Source: Mariannaea sp. PMI_226 (taxonomy: Eukaryota; Ascomycota; Sordariomycetes; Hypocreales; Nectriaceae). From it: 64,000 nucleotides of DNA. The DNA lies in contig JANFOG010000002.1 in assembly GCA_024336345.1 (NCBI GenBank), positions 3,286,001 to 3,350,000 on the forward strand, written 5' to 3'. The translations under genes and the position numbers were made by a program. Shown here in pieces: positions 23,270 to 34,799 of this stretch (within the stretch, counting starts at the first letter, position 1; each line of letters begins with the position of its first letter). The notes under the pieces are model-generated. The model saw only the letters and a list, made by a program, of their open reading frames with translations, did not search any database and was not told the DNA's origin.

Positions 23270-26200
23270 CGTCACCTTGGGGGGTTTTGAGCCAGTACGT
23301 TTGGAGGATCAGGGGAAGTAAAAGGATATGGTTGTGGTGATTGGAGAAAGAGCTTGGATTGGTCGTAATTCGGAGGCGGGGATCGGAGGCCGGTTCAGCT
23401 TTGATGCGCAGGCGGAGGACTCTAGCAAATGATAGGTTTTTTTTTTTCTGCTTGGTGATCAACTGAATCAAAAGTGAGTGAGCATGGAGCAATGTCTTGA
23501 AACAGAGTTGGATTTGTTTGGCGACGGGTCGCAAAGTGGCACAAAGTCGCAGGGTGGTGTGGACGGGAACAAAGGCGGCGGATCGGGTCGCTGGCAAGGG
23601 AGAGACAGGATGAGACGAAACAAAACACGACGAGTGAGGGCGGTCGCGAGTAGTAGTCAAGTCAGGCCGATCGCGATAGACTCGAGAAAATGAGGAACGG
23701 AAATGGTAGTGGACTCATCAGGCCAACTTGGGCTACCTTTTTGAGGGTTGACGTGAGGGATGGGAGCCCTTCAAATCGCGAAGGAGATAGTTAATAAGAA
23801 GATGGGTGCGAGTCGGGTGCGCGATGGACAACAGTAGGTACCTGAGCAAAAGGGCCCTGTCCCGCCAGGACCAGCCAAATTGGCCGAAAGTGATTGGATA
23901 CGTACTCTTCCTGCAGAACAATTGGCACGATGGGAGCGCGCTAAGGGAATGGATGCTCCCCTCTCCTAACCCGCACTGAGTGCTGGTACCAAACCAGTAC
24001 CAAACCAAGTTTGCTACTCGAAGCCCTTCCCGAGAGTGCGATGCAATTCGGCCGAGAATAGCTTAGGCGTTCAGTAATTATCCGTTAAATCGAATCAAGC
24101 CTTTTCTCGACAGCGCGAGTCAGGGGGTTATATTCGTCCGTCGTCCATGGAACCGGCAGCGGAAGCAGATTTCGAGGACACTTGATCTGTACTTGACTGT
24201 GGTACCTGGGCTGGAATGGAATGGAAACGGAAACGGGGAGGCAGACGGGATGCGATCCCAGCAGTTGGGTCAGTGGGGATGCAGTACAACGATGATGGTT
24301 TCGGACACGGGAGCCTTTTGATGAATCAACTGGGGAGCGTGTTGCTAATCCGGGGAATTTTTTTTTTTTTTTTTATTATTATTTTTTTTTTTTTTACAAT
24401 ATCAATCTTTTTCTTTCGGGATTCCTGAATCGGCGATGATGGATTCGATGTTGACCAGCCCACCGTTTTGTATGGTACAGTGCACAGGTAAGAGGAGGAT
24501 CAGGATGTTCTGTAATAATCTGGAAAGTCATACACATGTGGTCTGGAGACTGGTTGGAAATATTGACGTGCAGCAATTGATCCCCTTTTGGGGAAGAGAT
24601 GGGGGAGGGGGCTCTTCTCACGTCGCTCCCTCCGAGACCGTAACATAAAAGCCAGAGGACGGAGATAAATTTGAGCTAAACTTGAGCTCTTGGACAAAGA
24701 ACAATCCCAAGACAAGACTCGTCTTCGAGGCCCCTTCAATTTTCGTCCGTTTAATTGATTGGCGGTTGCAGATGTACCCCGTACCTGTGTTAATTAAGGT
24801 ACTCTGTAGTCTGTCCGACGTGAAACCGTAGTGGTAGTGATGGTGAAGATGCACAGAGTCTCCAAGGCAACTTCATGTTCAGCATCAATCGCCAGTCCCC
24901 TTGCATGATAATGCTGTATTTGGCGGTAACTTTGCTTCTGAGATGCAGAGGTCCGTTTCCAATTGGATGGTGTAAGCTTGCAGGAAATCCAATTTCCATA
25001 CCAACATCCCCGACAAGGATCCAAGCTCACCAGAAGACGAGCACCAAAAAAAAAAATTAAAGAAAAAAAAAGGGGGGGCCGGCCACCCCCAGCGGTTCGT
25101 TCCAGCATTGCAGTCTGGACAGCTCAGCAAATGCACACCACAGCACACCACAGCTAGCCACAGCACAGCTCTCAGCCTGGTCTTTTTCGTTTCACCGCCC
25201 TTCGTTTCGGACGAAACGCAGCCTTCCAGAGTCTCGATTGTGGTAAACATGAATGAGGCCACCTTGGACTTGTCGGCCAATTAGACTAATAAGTCCCGGA
25301 GCTGTGTCTTTTTTGGTTTCGAAAGCACAGATCTCACGTAAGGTTTGGCAACCTTACTTTGGTACAGACTACTTAGTACGTACCGCGCAGTACCATTCCC
25401 CTTTTACCGGATACCCTGTCTCCAGACCCTCCCTAACCCCAGTCGACAACAATTGCAGCCAGGTACGAAGTGTATGCATGCGGCGGCGACTATAACTATG
25501 TCACCATTTTTCTCATTATCACATCTCCTTTTCCATGCGAATGCTACCCTTTCGTATCTCACTGAAACTTCCACCTTTACCTTTGGCCCACTGGGGAGAC
25601 TGGAAGAACCGGCTGGTGCAGATGGGCTGTTGTTGTCTCTTTTCTCTCCTTTCTTTCGCACCCTCCTCGCCTGGATCGTTCCTTTACTCTAAGCTAACGC
25701 TCAAATATATAGCTCTGGATTGTGATTGGGCAGGCTTAATACCATCAGCTCGCTCAAGGTCTCTCAGCCACCTTTCTCCCTTGTCACGTCCCTACCGATT
25801 GACAGACTATGTCTTAGTCCGGTCTAATTTCAGCTGGTCTACAAGATAGACATCTCGTATTCCGCACAAAAGTTTTACTCTGTCTGAAAGACGTGCATTC
25901 GTAGAGAAATTTCAATAAGAAATAAGTCGTGAATTATTCGGGGAATAATCCTCACAAGCTCCCTTTTATGATTGTGGCTTATTTGAAGATGTTTTACTTT
26001 GTTATGGGTACCTATATAGGTCGGAGTGTGACCATACTTGAGTATTATACAATATGCAGTACACGAGGCTCACTCACAAGTGACCCAAGGCCTCGGAATT
26101 ACTATAGTAATATATTCCCTTACTCAACTAGTCTGCAAAGGCTCTAGAATGCCCGAGCATCTATCCAATTGTATCTAGCCTAATGTTTTCAATCTCACGG

Positions 26201-26500
26201 CCTCTCACTCTACCTAGGTAGGTTATTGTTGAAAACTCCATGGTGCCCTTTTTTCCCTCCTTGTCATGTCTATACCGATTGCTAACAAAAGAAACCACCT
26301 TTTTTTTTAAAAATTCGTCTCTAACTACAATATATCCTTGTTGTTGAATTTCTTCCTTCTTTCCTCTCCTTTTTTTGGGGGGGTGCGATTTGACGTTTTG
26401 GTCAAGCCAGTGGCACTACCTAGGTATCATCAATTCAAATTTTCAAAACTATATCATACTAGTCGCTCTTCACATAGTATGTCCTGATAATTGAGGATCT
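23270..26500. other. Intergenic region upstream of the large disordered protein
   Basis: Promoter and leader of the minus-strand gene ending at 23269, then about 2.5 kb with no supported gene, then the 3' flank of MTD1. It holds a T-rich tract (24358-24395) and two copies of the palindrome TACCTAGGTA (26211-26220 and 26417-26426). Confidence 0.5.
24358..24395. repeat. T-rich low-complexity tract
   Basis: Two long T runs are separated by ATTATTA. Simple sequence only. Confidence 0.85.
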
Positions 26501-27661
26501 TCAGTCCTCGGCGAATGCCTCAGTGCGAGCCTGAACGTTTTTGGCATCAGATTCGTCTCTGGCTGGTCGGTTGGCAATCAAGCGCTAAAAGTTTGACAGA
26601 GTCAGTTAATAGTATCCTGAAAGAATAACAGGATCACGTACCACCAGGTTGCGCAGAAGAATGGCAATAGTCACTTTGCCAACGGAGGGGACGTAGATGG
26701 AGGCCTTCTCCTTGATTGCGGGGCCATCAAAGTTTCGGTACGATGCGAAGTTGATGCAGACAGCACCGTCGCGAATGAGCTCTGTTGGGACCTTGAAGGA
26801 CTCGACTGGTACACCACCGATAACAACATCGCTCAGGGGAAGGCATTGCTCCAAGCCCCAGCCCTCCTTGTCCTCGACTTGGTGACGAACTTTCTTGATG
26901 CCCTGCCCACGAGTAAAGAGCTGAACTCCTGTGATGTCTACCGAGTACACAGTGGCACCATCGTTGGCCAGGAGAGCAGCAAGGGGTCGTCCATTAACCT
27001 CAGATCGGTTGATGACGGTAATAGTCTTGCCAAACAGGCGATTTCCGGGGGCGAGAATGGGGTTGTAGATCTGGAGATACTCGAGGATTTTGACCACAGC
27101 AAGAGGTGTGCACGGGAGAATAGACTTCTTGCGGTTCTCAGGAGCATCCAAGTATCTAATGTTGTGGTACATGTTCGACAAGTACTTGTGACACATGCCC
27201 TCGACATCTTTGGAGAGGTCGACGGTCTCTTGGACATACTTGTCGTGAGTGGGGTTCTGGGGGAAGATGGGGTAGTATACAATGATGCCATCGACGTTGT
27301 CTTCGTCGTTAGCCTTCATGATCTCCTCTTCAAGGAGGTCCTTATCGACTGTTCGAAGATCAAACTTGAAGCCACTATGGTTCATGTCAGTACCAGCTCA
27401 GACAGAAATTTATCCAAGTTTTCCGGCAATGGTGTGTGGAGTCTGTGATTTGCCTCACTTTTCTTCGCAGGTCTTCTTCGACCACTCCGCATATTTAACA
27501 GCAGCGGGATCGCCATTCGCAAGGAAAGCAGCCAGAGTAGGCTCGCAAGGGTTAGAGCCTTGCACTTTGGCAAGAGTCTCCTTGACCTCAGCCAGGAGGC
27601 CCTTGGCGATGGTGTCGGCAGTGATGACCTTGCAGGTCTTAGGAGCTTCATGAGTAGCCAT
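26501..27661 (-). CDS. MTD1: NAD-dependent 5,10-methylenetetrahydrofolate dehydrogenase
   Basis: Three exons (27459-27661, 26642-27374, 26501-26584) encode 339 residues, close to the 320 of yeast Mtd1. Introns are 84 bp (GTGAGG...CATAG, phase 2) and 57 bp (GTACGT...TTTAG, phase 0). The catalytic half carries VDGIIVYYPIFPQNP and the substrate-lining DVEGMCHKYLSNMYHNIRYL. The Rossmann half has GKTITVINRSEVNGRPLAAL and DGATVYSVDI, the monofunctional NAD-dependent type rather than the NADP trifunctional C1-THF synthase. The enzyme oxidises methylene-THF to methenyl-THF in the cytosol and supplies one-carbon units for purines. The last exon adds a polar 27-residue tail (RLIANRPARDESDAK...). The ATG at 27661 has the context AAACATGG. 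Confidence 0.95.
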
Positions 27662-29117
27662 GTTTAGTTGTTATAATCTTTTTGGAGGATCATCAGTGTC
27701 AAATTTCATTCAATCAGGGAGTCATCGATGTAACTTACTCACTCACTGACGAAACGACGAGAAGTGAATTTGAGAGAAGCGGCGATCTACCCCACCAAGC
27801 TTGGAGATGTGGACTATCGATGCTCTACCCGAGAGAAAGTTAATGACGCTCAACACGGCGGAGGGGAACAAAGCTGCGGGCGTAGGGAAACTGCCTACCT
27901 GAAAGAGACGTTTGGTTTCAATGCGTATTCAATTGAAGGAGAAAATATTCACATGTAGAGAGAAGATCTCCACAAAGAAACAATTCCGACCAACGGAGGG
28001 GCACACGTCAGAGTCACGAAGATTTATCGCAGTGCCAAAAAAAAAAAAAAATCCAGCTGGACCCCTCCTTCCTCCACTCACAGCCGCAATTGGCAGATTG
28101 CCCCTCTTGCCCATTCCGGACTAGCGAGTTGTCAGGCTTGCATGTGTAATTGGAGAAGATGGACAAGCAGGAAGTCAAGTAAAACTTACCTTATCTAATA
28201 AGCTGCAGTTCCTGAAGTTGTCACCGGTCCGTCCGCTGACGAGTCCATAATATCCATCATCAACTTCGTTTTGCTTGCGGAAATGGCGATTCTCTGTTGC
28301 CGACACCGCTAGATTGAATTTAACCTCCAGATATCCCATTTTGAAATTGATCATTTCAAGGCTTCCCCAATTTTTAATTTCAAGCTGCGGGGGTAGAAGG
28401 TGAAGTACGCCAAAGTCGTCAACAGTTGAAGACGACTGACACCACGTGTCTGACGAGGATGGGTTCACCTTTATAACTCTTCCAATACACGCTCGCGTAC
28501 TCAGCAAAGTTGTCCAAACTTGAACGTCAGGCTCTTCAACAATGTTGCGGGACTTTCTAGGGCGGTACTTTACTGCCTAACCTGGGTATCCTGGCTCCCA
28601 CCAAGCAAGATGCCGAGGCAGGTAGCTATCATCTGCCTTTCTTAAAATATCTAACAGCTCACAGCTGCATTAATTCAGAAAGAAAGGTAGATTCAAATCG
28701 GGCCGTCAAGTCTCGACAAGAATTGGAACTCTCGACAAGAAATAGAAGCCTCGACCCAATGGGGACTAAACTCATACAGCATTCACTAGCTACCGTCAAT
28801 TCAGCCTACTTGGCACAAGGAAAATGAACAAAAAAAATTGGGGCTCGAAGCGTTGATATATGGAGTCGATGTCATAGGCGATCCAAGGAGGATACTCCGG
28901 TTACCCTCACCGTCTGTCCGATAAGCACAAAAGACCTTTGCAGCTCTGTTGGCGACCACTGTCGCGCTACTGATGCACCCTAGCCAGGACGCAAGGATAC
29001 TCTGGCAGGAACAGGAGCCTTATCAACTCGTCAACCCCCCACGGGTGTTACCCGAGATACTAGTTCTTGCGATCGCATGCCTATCTGATAATAAGCCCGG
29101 CACCCCGCGAACTTCTG

Positions 29118-29125
29118 CTCCGCGG
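29118..29125 (+). promoter_or_regulatory. Candidate NirA binding site (CTCCGCGG)
   Basis: CTCCGCGG fits the Aspergillus NirA consensus CTCCGHGG and sits in the palindrome CTCCGCGGAG. It lies 1158 bp upstream of the nitrate transporter ATG, which is far. A single match of eight bases can arise by chance. Confidence 0.3.
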
Positions 29126-29989
29126 AGATTCACCCGCCAGCAATTGTTGCAAGAACCCCAAGACGTTATCGTTGCATGTAGCGCCACTAGCAGCCTTCCG
29201 GGCATTATCGATCGACCCTATCCGCTGTTGGGTTGCTCAGCCTTGCGCCCGACGTCCATCTGCCGTTACACCACAGAGGCAGCGACCAATGATTACGGGT
29301 CAATATGTCTCGGATATGCCTGCTTATCAGAGGCCGTACTGTAGGTTGAGCCGCGCTTGGTGTCGTTGATCAAGCCACACAAGGGGGCAGACTTCTTAGC
29401 CGGCCAATGGAATGCCCCGTAGATATTCTTATCTTTACTCACCCACATCCATATCTGGTCTTCCAATTTGCAGCCTGATACCAGACTTACTTCTCAAGAG
29501 TTCACAAGTCAATCATCCCGATTTATCGTTTGCCATAACCCTGAATATTCATCCTTAGAGGTATCTGCTTGAAATCGAGAGGAGAGCGCCCAATAAGGAT
29601 TATCAAATGAACTGTGCCAGTCTGGGTCGAAACAGCCTTTAGCATTGTCTTTCATAGGAGGTGCCATAGCACCAAATCCATCCACAGAGGCATTTCAGAA
29701 TAGATCCCATAAGCCCTGCTGTTTTACTAATAGAACTACCGGCAGAAGCTTTCATTGCCAAGTTCAAGGTTGAAGGAAGCACCCGCTCTAGTCTCCCATT
29801 CTCTTTGGGCATCCACCTGTCACAAGCTCTTGGTGGAACTAGACAGACGGCCCGTCCAAGCCATCTGTAACTGTGTCTGTTCTTATCGGATCAGCACGGC
29901 AAGACAAGACCAGTATCAGTTTTTACATCTCCGCCCTCCGAAGCAGCGTGCATCTACCCAGGCTGGCCCTCCAGTAAGGTTCTAGGCTC

Positions 29990-30014
29990 AGATAAACTTG
30001 TCTTATCGAGATAG
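29990..30014 (+). promoter_or_regulatory. Cluster of three GATA (AreA/Nit2-type) sites
   Basis: AGATAA (29990-29995), TTATCG, the reverse of CGATAA (30003-30008), and AGATAG (30009-30014) fall within 25 bp, about 270 bp before the nitrate transporter ATG. All fit HGATAR, the binding site of the nitrogen regulator AreA. Paired GATA sites are a known feature of AreA-controlled nitrate genes. Confidence 0.5.
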
Positions 30015-30102
30015 CACATCCACAGAATGCTCAGGAAATCCGGAGATGTTCAAATCATTCATTGACATGAGCTTAATTGCTGAAGAACAGAATATCTCGT
30101 GT

Positions 30103-30110
30103 TATATAAG
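30103..30110 (+). promoter_or_regulatory. TATA box of the nitrate transporter gene
   Basis: TATATAAG lies 173 bp before the ATG, downstream of the GATA cluster. Confidence 0.5.
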
Positions 30111-30282
30111 GGTCAGGTTTCATTTGAGATGAGCAAATCCTTTATATCAGCAAGACACAGAGACATCCTAGCAACGATATAGGACCCTTTCTCATCTCTG
30201 CCGACAATCATAGCAGTCTCCAAACGCTCAAAAACATTGAAAATTTCGAATACTTTGTCTTACGGGCCGAAGGGATCACAAT

Positions 30283-31878
30283 ATGGGATTCCGCATTGCC
30301 CACCTATGGAACGCCCCTGAGCTTAACCCGGTCAACGGGAAGGCAAGGAGCATCCCGGTGCTCAACCCATTCGATGTACATGGACGTGTCTTTTTCTTTT
30401 CTTGGATGGGCTTCATGCTCGCATTTTGGGCATGGTGAGTAATACGTGTGTACCCTCGCCTAAGATCTTGTATAACTGACCGCTGTGCGTGAAGGTACAC
30501 TTTCCCTCCCTTGTTGACCGTCACTATCAAGGATGATCTCCACCTGACCCCGGCCCAAGTTGCCAACTCCAACATCGTCTCGCTCTGCGCCACCTTTTTT
30601 CTTCGCTCCATCACTGGCCCTCTTTGCGACCAGTACGGCCCTCGATCAGTCTTTGCTTCTTTAATACTGGTTGGATGCCTGCCTATCGGCCTTGCGCCTC
30701 TTGTCAAGGACGCCACCGGTCTCTACATTTCTCGATTCTTCATTGGTGTCCTGGGTGCAACATTTGTGCCTTGTCAAGTCTGGTGCACTGCATTTTTCGA
30801 CAAGAATGTTGTTGGTACTGCCAATGCGTTGGCTGGGGGTTGGGGTAATGCCGGTGGTGGCATCACCTACTTCATTATGCCCGCCGTTTTTGACTCCTTG
30901 GTTGCGCATCAGGGCCTGACGCCATCCAAAGCTTGGAGAGTTACTTTCATTGTCCCCCTCATCTGCCTGATCGTTTGTAGTACTGGGATGCTCCTACTTT
31001 GCCCTGACACGCCGGTGGGACCATGGAAAGAGCAAGCACAGCAGATTCGAATGAACATGGAGGCGCACGGAATCGCCAGCACAGATGTCAGCGGCATTCG
31101 TACTCCTCGTTCTGTCTCTGACGAAGAGAATTCCACGGGTGACGAGAAAGCGGTCAAGAATACAGAGAAGGAACGCGTTATCACTAGCGGCGAGGTTACC
31201 GATATCTCCAAGGGCGAGATTGTCGTGAAGCCAAGCTGGAAGGAAGCTGTGCCCGTCATCATCTCGCCACAGACTATTTTCCATGTCACTACTTATGCGT
31301 GCTCATTTGGCAGCGAGCTTGCCATCAATTCTATTCTGAGCTCTTACTTCAAGGCAAACTTTCCTGAACTGGACCAGACCAAGGCCAGCAACTACGCTGC
31401 CATCTTCGGGTTTTTGAACTTCGTCACGAGACCCATGGGCGGAGTCGTCGCGGATCTTATGTACAAACATGTCGGACGCAATCTCTGGCTCAAGAAGGGA
31501 TGGATCACAACCTGTGGAATCCTGACTGGTGCTCTGCTGATAGTCATTGGCCAGGTTAACCCCTCCTCGGCCAATGGTAGTACTGCTGGTACCTTGGTCG
31601 GTCTGCTCACCGTGACTGCAATCTTCCTCGAGGGCGGCAATGGTGCCAATTTTGGTCTCGTGCCTCATGTCCACCCGTACGCCAACGGCATCCTATCTGG
31701 CCTGGCCGGAGGCGGCGGCAATCTTGGCGGTATTGTTTTTGCCATCATTTTCCGTTTCATGAACCATGGCAAGAACTACGCCAAGGGTTTCTGGGTCATT
31801 GGAGTCATCCACATTGCCGTCAATCTCGCTGTGTGCTGGATTCCGCCGCTCCCAAAAGGGCAAGTTAGCAACCGATGA
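30283..31878 (+). CDS. crnA: High-affinity nitrate transporter (MFS, NNP family)
   Basis: Two exons (30283-30434 and 30495-31878) encode 511 residues; Aspergillus CrnA/NrtA has 507. The 60-bp intron (GTGAGT...GAAG) splits Trp51. Twelve hydrophobic segments are visible. Both NNP signatures are present: [12 protein letters not shown] around 164-175 in TM5 and [12 protein letters not shown] around 455-466 in TM11. A large polar loop between TM6 and TM7 (about 240-305, containing [20 protein letters not shown]) is typical of the fungal proteins and rich in possible phosphorylation sites. It imports nitrate (and nitrite) with protons at the plasma membrane. Expression is probably nitrogen-regulated, given the GATA cluster upstream. 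Nitrate and nitrite reductase genes are not in this window. Confidence 0.95.
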
Positions 31879-33787
31879 TGTGTTGAGTTGGATATGACAT
31901 GTACGCGTTTTTAATAGCCATACAGAATTTCTCCTAGATGGCTCCTTTATTTCTTTTCTGTCTTAGTGTTTTGTAAGCCATTCACGGGTAAAGGGTAGGC
32001 GTTATAGCCAAGGACGTGGTGAAAAAGAGCATCTCTACCTCGTTACAAGGCAGAATGACATATTTGGATTGAAATTGGGATTGGATTTGGATTTGGAACT
32101 CTAGATTTGGAAATGGAGAGAGTTAGGAAGAAGGGCTATTCATGTTGACCAGGTTGAAAAATAAATGCAGGCTCAGCTGTTCAGCAACAAGACAATTATG
32201 AGTGACGGATATCTTGAAAAGGAGCACCTATATTTAGCTTTTTATGGCGAGTATAACTACCTACGTCTTAGTTAATGTACCAAGTAACTGTGCATATCTA
32301 TCGACCACACAAGTGTCATCAATGTCCTTCACTTCATTCCCTGCTACGTCATGAGGGTGCTGGAATGTCGATCCCCAAGACCAAACAAATGCCATAATGG
32401 GCAAGGCAAGCAAAGGGGGCGTGTAAAGTATGAAACTGCCTCCTATACTCCATACCCTCACTAGGAAAAACCCTGCGGGACTCTGGGAGTATTATTAGTG
32501 TGTCCAGAAACCTGGTCCAAGACATCCCATTGTCGAATCCCTGAGACCCATACAAAGAATTGAAAGCGTTAAAAAAAAAGAAAGGATGATCGTCAACTTT
32601 GCTGATCTGGATCTGCACTGCCATTACCTCCCTTGGAGAGCGAAACAAACAACGGCTACGGATGCCGGGGAATTTTAATGCTCGAACCCCCCCCCCCCTT
32701 TTTTTTCCCCCTCTCTTTACCCTATTCTCCTCAAGTTTCTGTTCTCGTTTGCTTTAGACTACCTCTGGGGTAGTCCAAGTTGGGGCGTTCCTATAGGGCT
32801 GTATCCCACTCAAAGTTTGATGAGAGTAAATGAAATACGAATATCATTATCTGCCGAAGTGTGGGAACACTGCAAGAACAATCATCCAATTGATTCCATC
32901 AGTGATTATTCTCTCAATCTCCTTTACCCAGTCGCGACTTGCAGTTCAAACGATGCGCTGGACCCCTGGCTATTCGCCCGCATTCCATTTGGCAGCAACC
33001 CGCATGATGTTGTGAGCATATGCGAAACACAATGACCCAGATACCCGCCTATCTACGTTCCGATCAGACGCGTGGCGACACTGTCGCACAAATAGGTCAA
33101 TTCTTACTGTAGAAGACTCTTTGCAGGCTTCGAATCCCTTGGCAGATGGACGAAGGACGGGAGTTCAACGAGTCGGTCACCCATGTTACTGTTGGCTTTG
33201 GGATAAATGACTTGCCAGTATTTGAAAAAGTGAATCTGGGTAGCTTCTGTTATTCACATGGTCTAACATGAAATAATCACGGACGTGCGTACTAGACACT
33301 TTTTTCGACAGCTTGTTAAATCGCGACTGGAATCAAGAATTCACCTATGATCACTGTTTAGACACAATCTTCTGGACACAATCAATTTCAGCAAGTATAA
33401 AATATCATTATCGCATTAGACCAGTAAGAATGTGCAGTTGATGAAATATAAAAAAAAAAAAAAGAGGAAATGAATAGGAGAAACAGAGAAAATAGGACTG
33501 GGCTAATTGTCTATTGGACGCAGCAGCAGAGGAACACAGGCATGCTACATCGGAAACTTAATCAAGACAATCAGCCCTGGGTGGGCTTTTCTGTTTTATC
33601 CATAATACATTAATTCCCAAAGACCTTCTTCCCTTTCCTATCGGACACCAAAATTGAACGTATGTACGCAAAATGCCTGGCTATCAGACGACTTCCATAC
33701 CAGAAGAAACAAGAAAAAACCCTCTAAATGCAGTCATGCTTCATGACACCATGTAGAAACCAAAACGAACCAACCGCTTTACTTTAT
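31879..33787. other. Convergent 3' region of the nitrate transporter and the Kre9-like gene
   Basis: About 1.9 kb holding both 3' UTRs. A C12T8 run starts at 32687. There are no ORFs with recognisable content. Confidence 0.5.
32687..32698. repeat. Homopolymeric C12 tract
   Basis: Twelve cytosines are directly followed by eight thymines. Simple sequence in a non-coding region. Confidence 0.8.
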
Positions 33788-34651
33788 TTACAGAGCAAAA
33801 GCGGCAATGAGAAGACCACCGAGAACAGCCATGGAGCCAGCGCCAACGCGGGCACCGGCACCAGGGACGACGGGAGAGGCAGGAGGGGTGTAGACGGGGG
33901 TCTGAACAGGAACACCGGGAGCGGTGGTGCAGGGCACGCTGGTGGCGGGAGCCATGGTGGTCCAGGTAGAGTTGTTGGTGTAGGGGTTGTAGATCACGGG
34001 AGCGGAAGCAGGAGCAGAGGGAGCAGAGTAGACAGGAGCGGTGGTGGAGCTGACGGTCTCGTTGCAGGGAACAGTGACAGTGGTGTCAACGTCAACAGTA
34101 ACGCTGTAGCCAGCTTGAGAAGAGAGGCTGACGGTCTTGGTGACATGGGGAGCAGCATCAGTGGTGACAGAGTATTGGTTACCACCAGTCGTCTTGGGAG
34201 GAGCAGTGCTCTTCTCGATCTTGAAGGGGTTGGAGTACTGGAAAATAGAGGGGTCGTTGGCCACCTTGATGACGAGACCATAGACGTTGGCGTCGCCAAG
34301 AGTGGCGGGAATAGCCCAGTCGTACTGGCCAGCACTGTTGGGAATGCCGGCTGTTCAAGTGTGTCAGTTTTCGGGACTGAAGATATTTAGATTTTTCAGA
34401 AAAGCAATTCAAAACTTACAAGCAATGTCCAAAAGAGGAACCTGAGTGCCCTGAGTCTCACCGCCAATCAAAGAGATGGCGACGACCTTGTCCTTGTAGG
34501 CAGGGGGAACATCCCACTGAACCTTGAAGGTCTTTCCAGCGGGGAGCTTCTCCCAAGCGGCGGGAGCGGTGACACCATCGAAGCCAGCGGTCTGGGCAAT
34601 GGTCGAGGCAACGAAGGCCAGGACGGCGGCGGCGGAAAGCTTGAACTGCAT
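33788..34651 (-). CDS. GPI-anchored Ser/Thr-rich wall protein with a Kre9/Knh1-type domain
   Basis: Two exons (34420-34651 and 33788-34350) encode 264 residues. The 69-bp intron (GTAAGT...AACAG) is in phase 1. A signal peptide (about 1-19, MQFKLSAAAVLAFVASTIA) precedes one Kre9/Knh1-like beta-sandwich at about 22-115: ITAPAAWEKLPAG-type start, FKVQWDVPP, SAGQYDWAIPATL, and a closing SIFQYSNPFKI. A Ser/Thr/Pro-rich stalk (about 116-240) follows. The C-terminus (GAGSMAVLGGLLIAAFAL) is a GPI-attachment signal with small residues before a hydrophobic tail. Such proteins are displayed on the fungal cell surface and often change with development or stress. The role in beta-1,6-glucan known for yeast Kre9 is not proven for this group. 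A TATA box lies 140 bp upstream. Confidence 0.9.
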
Positions 34652-34790
34652 TGTGAAAGTGGTTGTGGAGTTAAGAATATCAAAAACAGAAGAGTTTATT
34701 GATATGGCAAACTTGAAAGGAATGTAGAGAGTGACTGAAGTGGGATGAGAGCGGAAGAGATTGTAGGAAGCGGGTGAGGCTGCCTAGAAG

Positions 34791-34799
34791 GTTTATAAA
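34791..34799 (-). promoter_or_regulatory. TATA box of the Kre9-like gene
   Basis: TTTTATAAA on the minus strand, 140 bp before the ATG at 34651. Confidence 0.5.

Larger units (their letters stand above)
27662..30282. other. Divergent intergenic region between MTD1 and the nitrate transporter
   Basis: About 2.6 kb. The MTD1 promoter occupies the first part and the nitrate transporter promoter the last. The latter holds several GATA motifs, a TATA box, and one CTCCGCGG site about 1.16 kb from the ATG. ORFs of up to 131 codons occur (for example 28949-29344) but show no domain and no splice-linked partner, so I do not call a gene. Confidence 0.5.

Noticed and set aside
26846..27448. 200-codon plus-strand ORF.
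   Set aside because: Antisense shadow of MTD1 exon 2.
28949..29344. 131-codon plus-strand ORF upstream of the nitrate transporter.
   Set aside because: No domain, atypical composition, no splice-linked partner; its position in a long promoter makes a chance ORF more likely.
10175..31878. A metabolic or secondary-metabolite gene cluster linking SAM synthetase, MTD1 and the nitrate transporter.
   Set aside because: No synthase, tailoring enzyme or pathway regulator is present and the genes are interleaved with unrelated housekeeping genes.
32542..32630. TPP-riboswitch-like words on the plus strand: CTGAGACCCATAC followed about 60 nt later by CTGATCTGGATCTGCACTGCC.
   Set aside because: The core words resemble the thiamine-pyrophosphate aptamer, but the closing P1/P2 pairing and the second-hairpin complement are not there and no thiamine gene lies downstream. 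A covariance-model scan (Rfam TPP) would settle it.
33728..34390. 220-codon Gly/Ser-rich plus-strand ORF.
   Set aside because: Antisense of the Kre9-like gene; composition mirrors its Pro/Thr-rich stalk.
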